Positions 1 through 7,348 of a stretch of 30,606 nt of DNA are shown piece by piece; position 1 is the first letter of the stretch; every line of letters starts with the position of its first letter. The position numbers and the translations under genes are program-made. A model generated the notes under the pieces. That model saw only the letters and a program-made list of their open reading frames with translations. It had not been told where the DNA came from and ran no database searches. The stretch is from a virus. Where the stretch lies: the IMG/VR virus record IMGVR_UViG_3300023281_001906, positions 1 through 30,606 of that record, one strand, 5' to 3'.

Positions 1-47
1 TTAATTCTTTTTAAAAGTTCTCTGGTTCTTGCTGTTCCTGTTTGCAT
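1..47 (-). CDS. 5' end of unidentified phage gene downstream of gp4 (partial)
   Basis: On the minus strand the stop codon of gp4 overlaps an ATG (TAATG), and an open frame runs from there off the window edge. The visible residues are MQTGTARTRELLKRI, a basic and probably helical N-terminus. The TAATG overlap is typical of translationally coupled phage genes, so this is probably the next gene of the gp4 operon. Only about 15 residues are visible, too few to name a family. A head or tail completion protein would fit the T4-like neighbourhood, but that is a guess from position. Confidence 0.55.
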   Translation of the reverse strand, partial: MQTGTARTRELLKRI

Positions 48-499
48 TACTTAATTCCGAGTTCCGATTCGGTGATAACACTAAACTTAATTAAATGATC
101 GTCACACCATTCTTGAATTGCTTTCCATTTAGATTGATTCACTGCATAAGTATTCACTTCATTAATGTAAGTTTTTGTTCTTTTATTTCCTTGTACTGGT
201 GGAAGTGTTTGTCTTTTTGGTTTTATTTCTATCACATACTTCTGGATTTTTCCATTACTTTCCAAGACTTCAATAATAAAATCTGGAAAGTATCTACACA
301 CTTTTTGTTTTACTGGATTATAATAAGGTATGCAAAACTCTTCAGATCCATAACGAATAATATTGGAAGACCTATCGCACCACTGCATAAACTTAAGTTC
401 CCAGCTGCTGCGATAGATTATATTTTGAACGTCTCCAATATACTTGTTTGGATTCTGTGGATGAAATCTTCCTTGATGATATTTTGAATCCCTCGGCAT
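47..499 (-). CDS. 4: T4 gp4-like head completion protein with PD-(D/E)xK nuclease signature
   Basis: A 150-residue protein, the same length as T4 gp4, which acts at the head vertex after DNA packaging so that heads can join tails. The sequence shows a PD-(D/E)xK-type nuclease signature: an upstream acid at E34 (SSWELKFM), P72-D73 (YFPDFIIE) and E91-I-K93 (VIEIKPKRQ). This resembles TnsA-like endonuclease folds, so the protein may trim DNA at the portal. The gene runs opposite to everything else in the window. A perfect T4-type late box (TATAAATA on the minus strand, 547-540) lies about 40 nt upstream of the ATG. The stop overlaps the next minus-strand start. Family assignment is fairly confident; nuclease activity is inferred from the motif. 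Confidence 0.82.
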   Translation of the reverse strand: MPRDSKYHQGRFHPQNPNKYIGDVQNIIYRSSWELKFMQWCDRSSNIIRYGSEEFCIPYYNPVKQKVCRYFPDFIIEVLESNGKIQKYVIEIKPKRQTLPPVQGNKRTKTYINEVNTYAVNQSKWKAIQEWCDDHLIKFSVITESELGIK

Positions 500-539
500 C
501 TTTCTTATTTCTGTTATACATAATATATAAGATTAAAAG

Positions 540-547
540 TATTTATA
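540..547 (-). promoter_or_regulatory. T4-like late promoter box (TATAAATA) for gp4
   Basis: On the minus strand, 547 to 540 reads TATAAATA, the exact T4 late-promoter -10 consensus recognised by gp55-type sigma factors. It sits about 40 nt upstream of the gp4 start at 499. It lies between divergent genes and nearly touches the plus-strand start at 549. Confidence 0.6.
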
Positions 548-548
548 G

Positions 549-1409
549 ATGCCTAATAGAAGAGACGTATCTTACATAAAATCACGACTCTTAAGACCTG
601 CTCTTACTTCTTATTTTGAAGTAGAGATTGGAATTCCTGGTGGAGACTTTGGTAGATTTTTAAAAAATAATAGTATTCAATTAAATCCTGCTACAGATCA
701 ATCCAAATTACACTTACTATGTTCTGAAGCAACACTTCCCGGATCAAATTTAGCAACACTTGAGATTAATAATGATTTTACTGGAGTTACAGAAAGACAC
801 GCATATAGAAGAGTCTATGATGATCGTATTGATTTAACTTTTTATGTTGATGCTGAAGATTATTTACCGATTAGATTTTTTGAAGTCTGGATGAAGTACA
901 TTGCCGATGAAAGTGTGGCAATGCAACCAGATAAAGATGTTGGATCTAGGGATACTAATTATTTCTACAGAATGAGATATCCGGATGGTACTGATGGTTA
1001 TACTGCCCAGGGACTGAAAGTCATAAAATTTGAAAGAGATTATAAAGAACAATTGGTTTATGAGTTTATAAAGTCATATCCAATCAGCATTTCCTCTATG
1101 CCGGTTTCTTATGACTCATCTTCTCTATTAAAGTGTAACGTTTCTATGACTTATATTAGATATCTAATGGGTGGAGATGTGACCAAAGATGGGTCTCCGG
1201 ATCAAACAACCAACTCAAACTTCAATCTTACTGCACAGGAATTAGCAGCATTAAATTCTTCACAGGTATTTGGTAATCCTAATTTGAGAAATCTTAACTT
1301 TGGTGACTTTACTACAACAGGTGGAGTTAATTTTAATCCAACATTAGCAAGTGGAAATTCAATTAATGTCCAAGATGCTTATTCCGGTAACTTTACTTTA
1401 AATGGTTGA
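549..1409 (+). CDS. 48: Baseplate/tail-tube initiator, gp48/gp54-like tail-tube-fold protein
   Basis: A 286-aa protein resembling the tail-tube-fold family of T4 gp19, gp48 and gp54. The clearest pattern is a beta-strand plus helix, LTFYVDAEDYLPIRFFEVWM, near residues 97-118, followed near 175-205 by YPISISSMPVSYDSS and a strand ending in TYIRYLMGG. T4 gp54 has a comparable HPISVSSPELSYD strand pair. Such proteins cap the baseplate hub and nucleate the tail tube. The C-terminal ~70 residues are Asn/Thr-rich and low in complexity. The gene starts right after the divergent intergenic region with no clear Shine-Dalgarno. It precedes gp26, consistent with a baseplate block. gp48 is preferred over gp54 from my recollection of cyanophage gene order, so the symbol is less sure than the fold. 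Confidence 0.7.
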   Translation: MPNRRDVSYIKSRLLRPALTSYFEVEIGIPGGDFGRFLKNNSIQLNPATDQSKLHLLCSEATLPGSNLATLEINNDFTGVTERHAYRRVYDDRIDLTFYVDAEDYLPIRFFEVWMKYIADESVAMQPDKDVGSRDTNYFYRMRYPDGTDGYTAQGLKVIKFERDYKEQLVYEFIKSYPISISSMPVSYDSSSLLKCNVSMTYIRYLMGGDVTKDGSPDQTTNSNFNLTAQELAALNSSQVFGNPNLRNLNFGDFTTTGGVNFNPTLASGNSINVQDAYSGNFTLNG

Positions 1410-1424
1410 GGATTAAATACTCCT

Positions 1425-1432
1425 CATAAATA
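1425..1432 (+). promoter_or_regulatory. Putative late promoter box CATAAATA upstream of gp26
   Basis: CATAAATA matches the T4-like/cyanophage late box NATAAATA. It lies in the short gap after the gp48-like gene, 33 nt before the gp26 start at 1465, the distance expected for a late -10 element with a short leader. Confidence 0.5.
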
Positions 1433-1464
1433 AAGTAACTGAATTGATTGAATTTTAAAAAAAT

Positions 1465-2184
1465 ATGGGACTTCCTAAAATTGCTACACCATCTTATGAA
1501 CTTGAATTACCATCTACAGAAGAAGAGATTCAATATAGACCTTTTCTAGTTAAAGAAGAAAAACTATTAGTTATTGCTTTAGAAAGTGAAGATACAAAGC
1601 AAATTACTACAGCAATTAAAACAGTAATTAAGAACTGTATTCTTACCAAGAATATTAAAGTTGAAGCACTTCCAACTTTTGATATTGAGTATCTTTTTCT
1701 GAATATTCGCGGTAAGTCAGTTGGTGAAGAACTTGAAATAAATATCATCTGCCCAGATGATGGAGAAACTCAAGTTCCTGTAAAGATTAATTTGGATGAT
1801 ATCAAAGTTCAAAAGAACGAAGATCATACCAATAAAATTAAAGTAGATAAAAGTATTATGATGGAAATGAAATATCCATCATTGGACCAGTTCATTAAAA
1901 ACAATTTTGATTTTACAAATAAAAGTGCAATGGATCAGTCATTTGATTTGATTGCTTCTTGTATTGATAAAATTTTTACAGAAGATGAAGTATGGTCTAC
2001 TGCTGATGTGACTAAAAAAGAACTAACGGACTTTTTAGAGTCAATGAATTCTTCACAGTTCAAAGAGATTGAAAAGTTCTTTGAAACAATGCCCAAACTT
2101 TCACATAAGATTGCGATTACAAACCCAAAGACTGAAGTTGAAAGTGAAGTTATTTTAGAAGGGTTAGCATCTTTTTTCGCATAG
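1465..2184 (+). CDS. 26: gp26-like baseplate hub assembly protein (tail assembly chaperone type)
   Basis: A 239-aa protein of the T4 gp26 type (T4 gp26 is about 208 aa). The N-terminus LPKIATPSYELELPSTEEE, followed by a segment reading QYRPFLVKEEKLLVIALE, is the hallmark pattern of this family. A middle segment has a paired-cysteine-like NIICPDDGE strand. A helical C-terminus (residues 130-239) follows. gp26 helps assemble the baseplate hub and is probably a chaperone rather than a major virion component. The last codons read TCT TTT TTC GCA TAG. The U-UUU-UUC heptamer would let ribosomes slip -1 into the next ORF, giving a protein of about 303 aa. This layout is known for tail assembly chaperones of many long-tailed phages. 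The late box at 1425 is probably its promoter. Confidence 0.82.
   Translation: MGLPKIATPSYELELPSTEEEIQYRPFLVKEEKLLVIALESEDTKQITTAIKTVIKNCILTKNIKVEALPTFDIEYLFLNIRGKSVGEELEINIICPDDGETQVPVKINLDDIKVQKNEDHTNKIKVDKSIMMEMKYPSLDQFIKNNFDFTNKSAMDQSFDLIASCIDKIFTEDEVWSTADVTKKELTDFLESMNSSQFKEIEKFFETMPKLSHKIAITNPKTEVESEVILEGLASFFA
2172..2178 (+). other. Candidate programmed -1 ribosomal frameshift site (T TTT TTC)
   Basis: In the gp26 reading frame the codons are TCT TTT TTC GCA TAG. The heptamer T-TTT-TTC fits X-XXY-YYZ with both tRNAs able to re-pair after a -1 slip. In the -1 frame the codons CGC ATA GGA follow with no stop and run directly into the ORF at 2187. Function is inferred. Confidence 0.6.
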
Positions 2185-2186
2185 GA

Positions 2187-2375
2187 ATGATCCATATGGA
2201 TCTTGAGAATTATTTTCGTCTCAATTTTTCGTTAATGCAGTATCATAAATATTCATTAACAGAAATAGAAAATCTCATACCTTGGGAGAGGGATATCTAT
2301 GTTGGATTATTACAACAGCATCTTGTAGAAGAAGAATCAAAACAAAAACAACAGATGAGCAATGCCCAATTCTAA
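2187..2375 (+). CDS. 51: Short gp51-like tail assembly protein, possibly made as a gp26 frameshift extension
   Basis: A 62-aa ORF starting 2 nt after the gp26 stop and lying in its -1 frame. The core DLENYFRLNFSLMQYHKYS plus LIPWERDIYVGLL looks like the short helical protein that follows the gp26-like gene in marine T4-like phages, and is compared here to T4 gp51. The PWER-IY segment resembles short partner ORFs of tail assembly chaperones (lambda GT, P2 E'-type). T4 gp51 is about 249 aa, so the homology call is tentative. Two possible independent starts exist, ATG 2187 and ATG 2196. The only Shine-Dalgarno-like bases (AGGA, 2183-2186) suit 2196. Alternatively it is translated only after a -1 slip on the heptamer at 2172-2178. 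Its 3' end overlaps the next gene by 14 nt. Confidence 0.62.
   Translation: MIHMDLENYFRLNFSLMQYHKYSLTEIENLIPWERDIYVGLLQQHLVEEESKQKQQMSNAQF
2189..2202 (+). other. 14-nt perfect palindrome downstream of the slippery heptamer
   Basis: GATCCATATGGATC is a perfect palindrome starting 10 nt after the slippery heptamer. As RNA it can form a 5-bp hairpin with an AUAU loop holding part of the second candidate start codon. It could stimulate frameshifting or limit internal initiation; both roles are inference. Confidence 0.4.
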
Positions 2376-4509
2376 TCAAAAAGAAGTTATTGATACTAGA
2401 ATACTAGGGTTGATTGGTCTTGAGGATATTTTTGATTTAGATTATGAAACTTATCTAACGCTTCTTAAGGAAGCAATGGTTAAAGGTAGGATGGCTAAAA
2501 CAGCAATTCCTACTGAAGAGGTTGAACTTTTAACGAACGAATATAAAAGAGTTAAGACAAAAAAAGATAAAGGTAGATTTGAAGTAAAACCAAAAAAAAT
2601 AACTGCAGGTTCTTTTGCAGTTGGAAGTATAAAAGCAAAACTAGCAGGAACAAAATCAAAGGGACTTCTTCCTGCTGCAATAGGAAAGTCGCCCATTGCA
2701 AGTAGTTTAACTGATAGTATTGCTATAATTACTTCTGCAGTAACTTCAATTTTAGACACACTTAAAGCACAGAAAGCATTATCTGAGGGTGCTACTGCTT
2801 TTGATAGGAAAAAAACAGAACAAGATAAAAGAGCACTTGCAGAAAGTAAACTAGAAAAAAGATTTGAAGGATTAAAGAAAGCAGCGGAGAAGATAATTGC
2901 ACCTGTTAAATCTTTACTGGATAAAATATTAGAATTCTTTACAACAGTTATTCTTGGTAGAATTGTATATAAACTAATTGAATGGTTAGGGAATCCGGAG
3001 AATGCAAATAAAGTAAAATCTATTATAAGATTTTTTGGGGATAACTGGCCAAAACTTCTTGCACTTTATATTGCATTTGGAACTTCTTTTGGGAAGTTTG
3101 CAAGAGGTTTAATTGGTGTAGTTATAAAGGGAACTGGTGCATTAATTAAAGGTGCAGTTGGTCTTGCAGCGAGAGCAGGAATTAAAGGTGCTGGTGGTGC
3201 TCTTAAGTTTCTTGGTGGTCCAAAAGGAAAATTAATTGGTGCAGGATTAGAACTTGCTGCAGTTGCTGGAGGAACATTTGCATTAAGTAAAGGATTAGAA
3301 AACTTTGGTGGTATTGGTGGAGAAGCAAAAGAAACTCCCACACCAACTGCAAAATTTTCTGGTGGTGGATTTGCAAATTTTAAAAATCTATTTGGTGGAT
3401 TTTTTAACGGTCTTGTAAATGGAGAAAAAGGAATAGACAAAGTTCCTGCAATGCTTACTGACGGCGAGTTTGTAATGTCTCGTGGAGCAGTTCAAAAGTT
3501 TGGTGTAGATACGTTAGAAGGAATGAATGCTGCTGGAGGTGGAACGAATAGACCAAAAGTAGTTCAGGGAACCACTTATGCTGCAGGTGGTGGATTGGTT
3601 GGTTATGCTGGTAATATGATTAAGCATCACGAAGCACTTTCATCCTTAAAACCAGATCAAAACTATTATGTTTCATTAAAAAGTCCAGAGTATAAAAAAG
3701 TAAATGATAGCACAAAAATATATCCATATTTGGATAGTGTGAAAGTTCCTACAATAGGATGGGGTGCAACTTATTATGATAAAATTTCAAATGGAAAAAA
3801 ACCAGTAAAACTAACAGATCCTCCAATTACAAAGAAAGCGGCTGATGGTCTTTTGAATAAACATCTTGGAGAAATTATTCCTCTTGCTAAATCTAAACTT
3901 CCTTTATGGAACAAGATGTCTCCTCAACAACAAGGAACTGTTATTTCTTTTATGTACAATGCCGGTCCAAATTCAATCAATCCTTCAGGTCCTTATCCAA
4001 AATTTTCTAAATATTTGATTGAAGGAAATATGAAAGGGGCTGCTGGAGAAGTGAATAGAAGGGGTCCTGCAGTATCTAGAATAAATGAAGAAAAAAGATT
4101 ACTAACATCAGGTCCTTTAGATTTAAAAAAGGCAGTAGCAGCAAAACCAAAAGAAGAAAAAAAATCTTCGGGAATATTGGACAGGATTTCCTCTGGATTT
4201 AACTCTCTTTTTACTCCTCCTGCAGCAGCAAAAGAACCACGATATGCAAAAGGAGGAATGGTAGATTCTCCAGTAAATCCTATTGATACACCAAAAACAC
4301 CAGTTAAAGCAAATATTGCACCATCTAAACCAAATCGTATATCACCTGGACCTCTTCCAAGATCAATGCCCAAATCACAAGTTCTTCCATCTGGCGGAGC
4401 AGGTAGAAAGAGAAATGTTAGAGGTGGTGGAACAGTTAGCACTCCAAGTTTTAGCGCAACTACTAAAGGTGGTAGTGCAAAACAACAAACTCTTGGGTTG
4501 AATAGGTAA
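2362..4509 (+). CDS. Tape-measure-like tail protein with GH24 (T4 lysozyme-type) domain
   Basis: A 715-aa protein. Residues 1-190 are charged and helical. About 190-320 hold hydrophobic, Gly/Ala-rich segments that look membrane-active (KLLALYIAFGTSFGKF, GAVGLAARAGIKGAGG). Around 345-385 comes KVPAMLTDGEFVMSRGAV, a motif common in tape-measure proteins. Residues 415-590 resemble a phage lysozyme, with E424 (KHHEAL), D458 (PYLDS) and T464 (VPTIGWGAT). D-x5-T matches the T4 lysozyme D20/T26 spacing, but about 25 extra residues separate E from D. A Pro/Ser/Gly-rich tail follows. It probably sits in the tail lumen, sets or helps set tail length, and digests peptidoglycan during entry. T4 carries this lysozyme on gp5 instead. 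No gp29 homology is evident, so the tape-measure role is inferred from composition and position. Confidence 0.7.
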   Translation: MPNSNQKEVIDTRILGLIGLEDIFDLDYETYLTLLKEAMVKGRMAKTAIPTEEVELLTNEYKRVKTKKDKGRFEVKPKKITAGSFAVGSIKAKLAGTKSKGLLPAAIGKSPIASSLTDSIAIITSAVTSILDTLKAQKALSEGATAFDRKKTEQDKRALAESKLEKRFEGLKKAAEKIIAPVKSLLDKILEFFTTVILGRIVYKLIEWLGNPENANKVKSIIRFFGDNWPKLLALYIAFGTSFGKFARGLIGVVIKGTGALIKGAVGLAARAGIKGAGGALKFLGGPKGKLIGAGLELAAVAGGTFALSKGLENFGGIGGEAKETPTPTAKFSGGGFANFKNLFGGFFNGLVNGEKGIDKVPAMLTDGEFVMSRGAVQKFGVDTLEGMNAAGGGTNRPKVVQGTTYAAGGGLVGYAGNMIKHHEALSSLKPDQNYYVSLKSPEYKKVNDSTKIYPYLDSVKVPTIGWGATYYDKISNGKKPVKLTDPPITKKAADGLLNKHLGEIIPLAKSKLPLWNKMSPQQQGTVISFMYNAGPNSINPSGPYPKFSKYLIEGNMKGAAGEVNRRGPAVSRINEEKRLLTSGPLDLKKAVAAKPKEEKKSSGILDRISSGFNSLFTPPAAAKEPRYAKGGMVDSPVNPIDTPKTPVKANIAPSKPNRISPGPLPRSMPKSQVLPSGGAGRKRNVRGGGTVSTPSFSATTKGGSAKQQTLGLNR

Positions 4510-4514
4510 AATAA

Positions 4515-7325
4515 ATGGCTGTCAATATTCAAAAGTTTTTACCATCAGCAGCATCAAAAGGGGGAGCACTTTCAAAGGTCTCTCAAAACATTTCTAAAGG
4601 AAGTTCTTCGCTAGGAATTACAGAATCTGCTCAAAAAAATATTGGTATTATTAGTGTTAAGGTTGTTGAAATTGATAAGATTCTAAAAGGAACTCTTGCT
4701 TCCCAGAAGAAACAACTTGATAATCAAAAAAGACAGCAAAGTAGTAAGAGAAGAGAGAAACAAGAAGAAAAATTAGAAACAAAACCACAAGCAGAGAAAG
4801 GTTCAATTAAAATGCCCAAACTTCCAAAGTTGGGTATTTTTGATTGGATTAAGAACTTTATTGGTAATGTGGTTCTTGGATATTTTGCAGTTAGATTGGT
4901 AGACCATCTTCCAAAGATTATCCCTATCGTCAAATTTCTTGGAACTGCAACTGATTTAGTTCTTGGTCTTGGTGGAGACTTGCTTAATGGATTGATTACT
5001 TTTGTTGATTGGGGATACAAGGCATATGATTTTACAAAAAATCAATTAAAGAATTTTGGTGGAGATAATTTTATTAAAGTCTTTGATGCATTTACTGGTG
5101 CTATAGATGGAGTTGTAATTGCTGCACTTGCTGCATCATTTGCTCTCGTTGATATGATGGGAAGTAGAGATGGTGGTGGTGGTGCTGATATTAAAAAAGG
5201 TGGAAGACCAAAAGTAACAACGAGTGGTGGTGGTAGTAGAAATCCATTAAGACAAAGACCTAAAGTAACTTTTGGTGGTGGAAATAAAGCATTACTTTCT
5301 TCAGTAAAACCCTTTACAAAAAGACTTCCAGTTATTGGTGCTCTATTAGATTTTGGTCTTTCAGTTGCATTGGGCGAACCTGTTGGAAGAGCAGCATTCA
5401 AGGCAATTGGTGCCGGTCTTCTTGGTTCAATTGGTGCCGCATTAGGTGGCCCATTTGCAATTCTTACTGGTATTGCTGGTGGTATGGCGGGTGACTGGGC
5501 TGGTGGTGCATTATATGATCTATTCTTTGGTGGTAAAAAGTCATCAAATAGAGGTATTGCAAAGGCAGCAGGTGGAGGACAACCATCAACAAGAGGTGGA
5601 AGAACAGTTGATGGTGGACCATCTAGAAGAATTAAAAAATCAAAAACAAAAAGAACAGTATCAGTTCAACCAACTCCAATTAAACCTGGTGCAAATGTTG
5701 GTGGTGAAAAAAATATAGAGAAAGTATTTCCAAAATCAACAGATAAAACAAAGGTAAGTCCTTTGGATTATATTGAAACTTCACATAAGAAAATAGGCGA
5801 AGAACCCTTCTTTGGTCCACTGATGAATATCTCAACCAAAGCTTTGGTTGGTCAAAAAGCCAGTAAAGTTGATTATAAAAATGCAGCACAGGGTTTAAGT
5901 AACTGGATGAATGTTACATTTAGTGATGAGATATTAAGAACTGGTGCTCTTTATGCTGCTGGTGGTGGAGAGATTGATGCAAAATTATTAGAAAGTAAAA
6001 GTGGTGATATGACTGATGCGATTGCAAAGTCACTTGAAGATAATATTTCTAAAAGGATTGATGGGACTATCAATGATCTTATGAAACAGATGATGTTGAA
6101 ACAACCAACTAAAGAATTGGACAAAACTGATCCAACAATTGATACCGAAGAAGATGTCCCTTCAGAATTAACTAAAGGGCAGTGGGGACCTCTATTGGAT
6201 CTTATTGCAGGTAAAGAATCTGGTGGAAATTATGAAGCAATGTATCCAAGCACTACTCTTCCGGGTGCAACAAAAATGACTATTACTGAAGTTGCAAGAA
6301 GGGCAACTGGTGCAGTTGGCAAATATCAACAACTTCCACAATATCTTGTCGGAAGAGCAAAGGCTGCAGGTCTTAATCCGGATAAAGATCTTTATAGTCC
6401 AGAAAATCAAGAAAAGATTATTATTAATGTTAATATTAAAGGTAGGGGTGGAGAAAAGTGGTTAAGAGGAGAAATAAGTGACGAACAATTTATGCAGGGG
6501 TTGTCTCAAGAATTTGCTTCTTTACCAAATTCCCAGGGCAAGTTTTATTATACAGGACAAAGAAGTGCTATGACTCCGGAGAAAGTAAAGGCGTCTCTTT
6601 CTAAAGTTAGAGGTGGTGGGTATTCTCAACAAGAATTAGCAGAATCTCAACAAAATATGATACCAGGAGGAAAATCTGGCGTCATTGAATACATAACAGG
6701 AGATAGAAATCACTCAAACTTTGAATTAAGAGGTCACGGCCTCCCCGGAAATTATCATGATCACATTGCATTTTCTTCAATACAAGAAAAAGAAAGAGCT
6801 AAAAGAAATTTAATATCCGCTGGTATTAAAATTGGAAGTGAACTTCGCCCTGGGGATCGTGGATATCATGGAAGAAATCTAGCGATTGATATTCCGGGAT
6901 ATCAATGGGGTGGAAGTGGTTCTATTGGTGATAAAGAATTCGTTGGATCTAAAAGAGTTCGCCAAATTTTGGGTATTGGTAATGAGGTTCCCTTTGAAAA
7001 AGGTGGAAAGGTAAATGGATTTACGAGAGCAATTCTTGGTGAAAAAGGTCCAGAGTTTGTTATTGATGCAGATTCTACAAGAGCATTAGAAGAAAATTTC
7101 CCAGGATTTTTAGGTGCATTAAATAGAGCAAACTATGAAAATGCATTAAAAGTTTTAAGAAACTACACCAATTATGAAATGCCTTCTCCGGAGGTTGTTT
7201 ATATTCCATTTCCAATTCCAAGTAATGTAGAAGAAGATTATTCGTCACAATCTTCAGGTGGTCTTGCAATGTTTGCTGGTGGAGAATCTGATGATCCCTT
7301 TAAGACTTTATATCAAGGCACTTAA
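4515..7325 (+). CDS. Second tape-measure-like tail protein with lambda-type lysozyme-like and M15-like domains
   Basis: A 936-aa protein starting 5 nt after its neighbour. N-terminal ~100 residues are charged and coiled-coil-like. About 105-170 and 265-345 hold hydrophobic Gly/Ala segments (FIGNVVLGYFAVRLVDHL; LLGSIGAALGGPFAILTG). Residues ~560-710 resemble the lambda endolysin/transglycosylase fold, with E568 in GKESGGNYE, then GAVGKYQQLP and SPENQEKI. Residues ~725-815 resemble a metal-dependent M15-type domain: H748-D-H750 (YHDHIAF) and H785-x6-D792 (HGRNLAID, compare HxxGxAxD), followed by QWGGSGSIG. The C-terminus has AILGEKGPEFVIDADSTRAL, a tape-measure-like tail motif. Together with the preceding protein it may form the lumen-filling core of the tail and clear a path through the wall. 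Enzyme activities are inferred from motifs. Confidence 0.66.
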   Translation: MAVNIQKFLPSAASKGGALSKVSQNISKGSSSLGITESAQKNIGIISVKVVEIDKILKGTLASQKKQLDNQKRQQSSKRREKQEEKLETKPQAEKGSIKMPKLPKLGIFDWIKNFIGNVVLGYFAVRLVDHLPKIIPIVKFLGTATDLVLGLGGDLLNGLITFVDWGYKAYDFTKNQLKNFGGDNFIKVFDAFTGAIDGVVIAALAASFALVDMMGSRDGGGGADIKKGGRPKVTTSGGGSRNPLRQRPKVTFGGGNKALLSSVKPFTKRLPVIGALLDFGLSVALGEPVGRAAFKAIGAGLLGSIGAALGGPFAILTGIAGGMAGDWAGGALYDLFFGGKKSSNRGIAKAAGGGQPSTRGGRTVDGGPSRRIKKSKTKRTVSVQPTPIKPGANVGGEKNIEKVFPKSTDKTKVSPLDYIETSHKKIGEEPFFGPLMNISTKALVGQKASKVDYKNAAQGLSNWMNVTFSDEILRTGALYAAGGGEIDAKLLESKSGDMTDAIAKSLEDNISKRIDGTINDLMKQMMLKQPTKELDKTDPTIDTEEDVPSELTKGQWGPLLDLIAGKESGGNYEAMYPSTTLPGATKMTITEVARRATGAVGKYQQLPQYLVGRAKAAGLNPDKDLYSPENQEKIIINVNIKGRGGEKWLRGEISDEQFMQGLSQEFASLPNSQGKFYYTGQRSAMTPEKVKASLSKVRGGGYSQQELAESQQNMIPGGKSGVIEYITGDRNHSNFELRGHGLPGNYHDHIAFSSIQEKERAKRNLISAGIKIGSELRPGDRGYHGRNLAIDIPGYQWGGSGSIGDKEFVGSKRVRQILGIGNEVPFEKGGKVNGFTRAILGEKGPEFVIDADSTRALEENFPGFLGALNRANYENALKVLRNYTNYEMPSPEVVYIPFPIPSNVEEDYSSQSSGGLAMFAGGESDDPFKTLYQGT

Positions 7326-7348
7326 ATAGAAGTAGGAGATAATAACAA

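Noticed and set aside
2244-2251. CATAAATA late-box match inside the gp51-like ORF
   Set aside because: More than 100 nt before the next start and inside coding sequence; likely chance.
3066-3440. 124-aa minus-strand frame rich in Pro and Ala
   Set aside because: Shadow of the Gly/Lys-rich segment of the first tape-measure-like gene.
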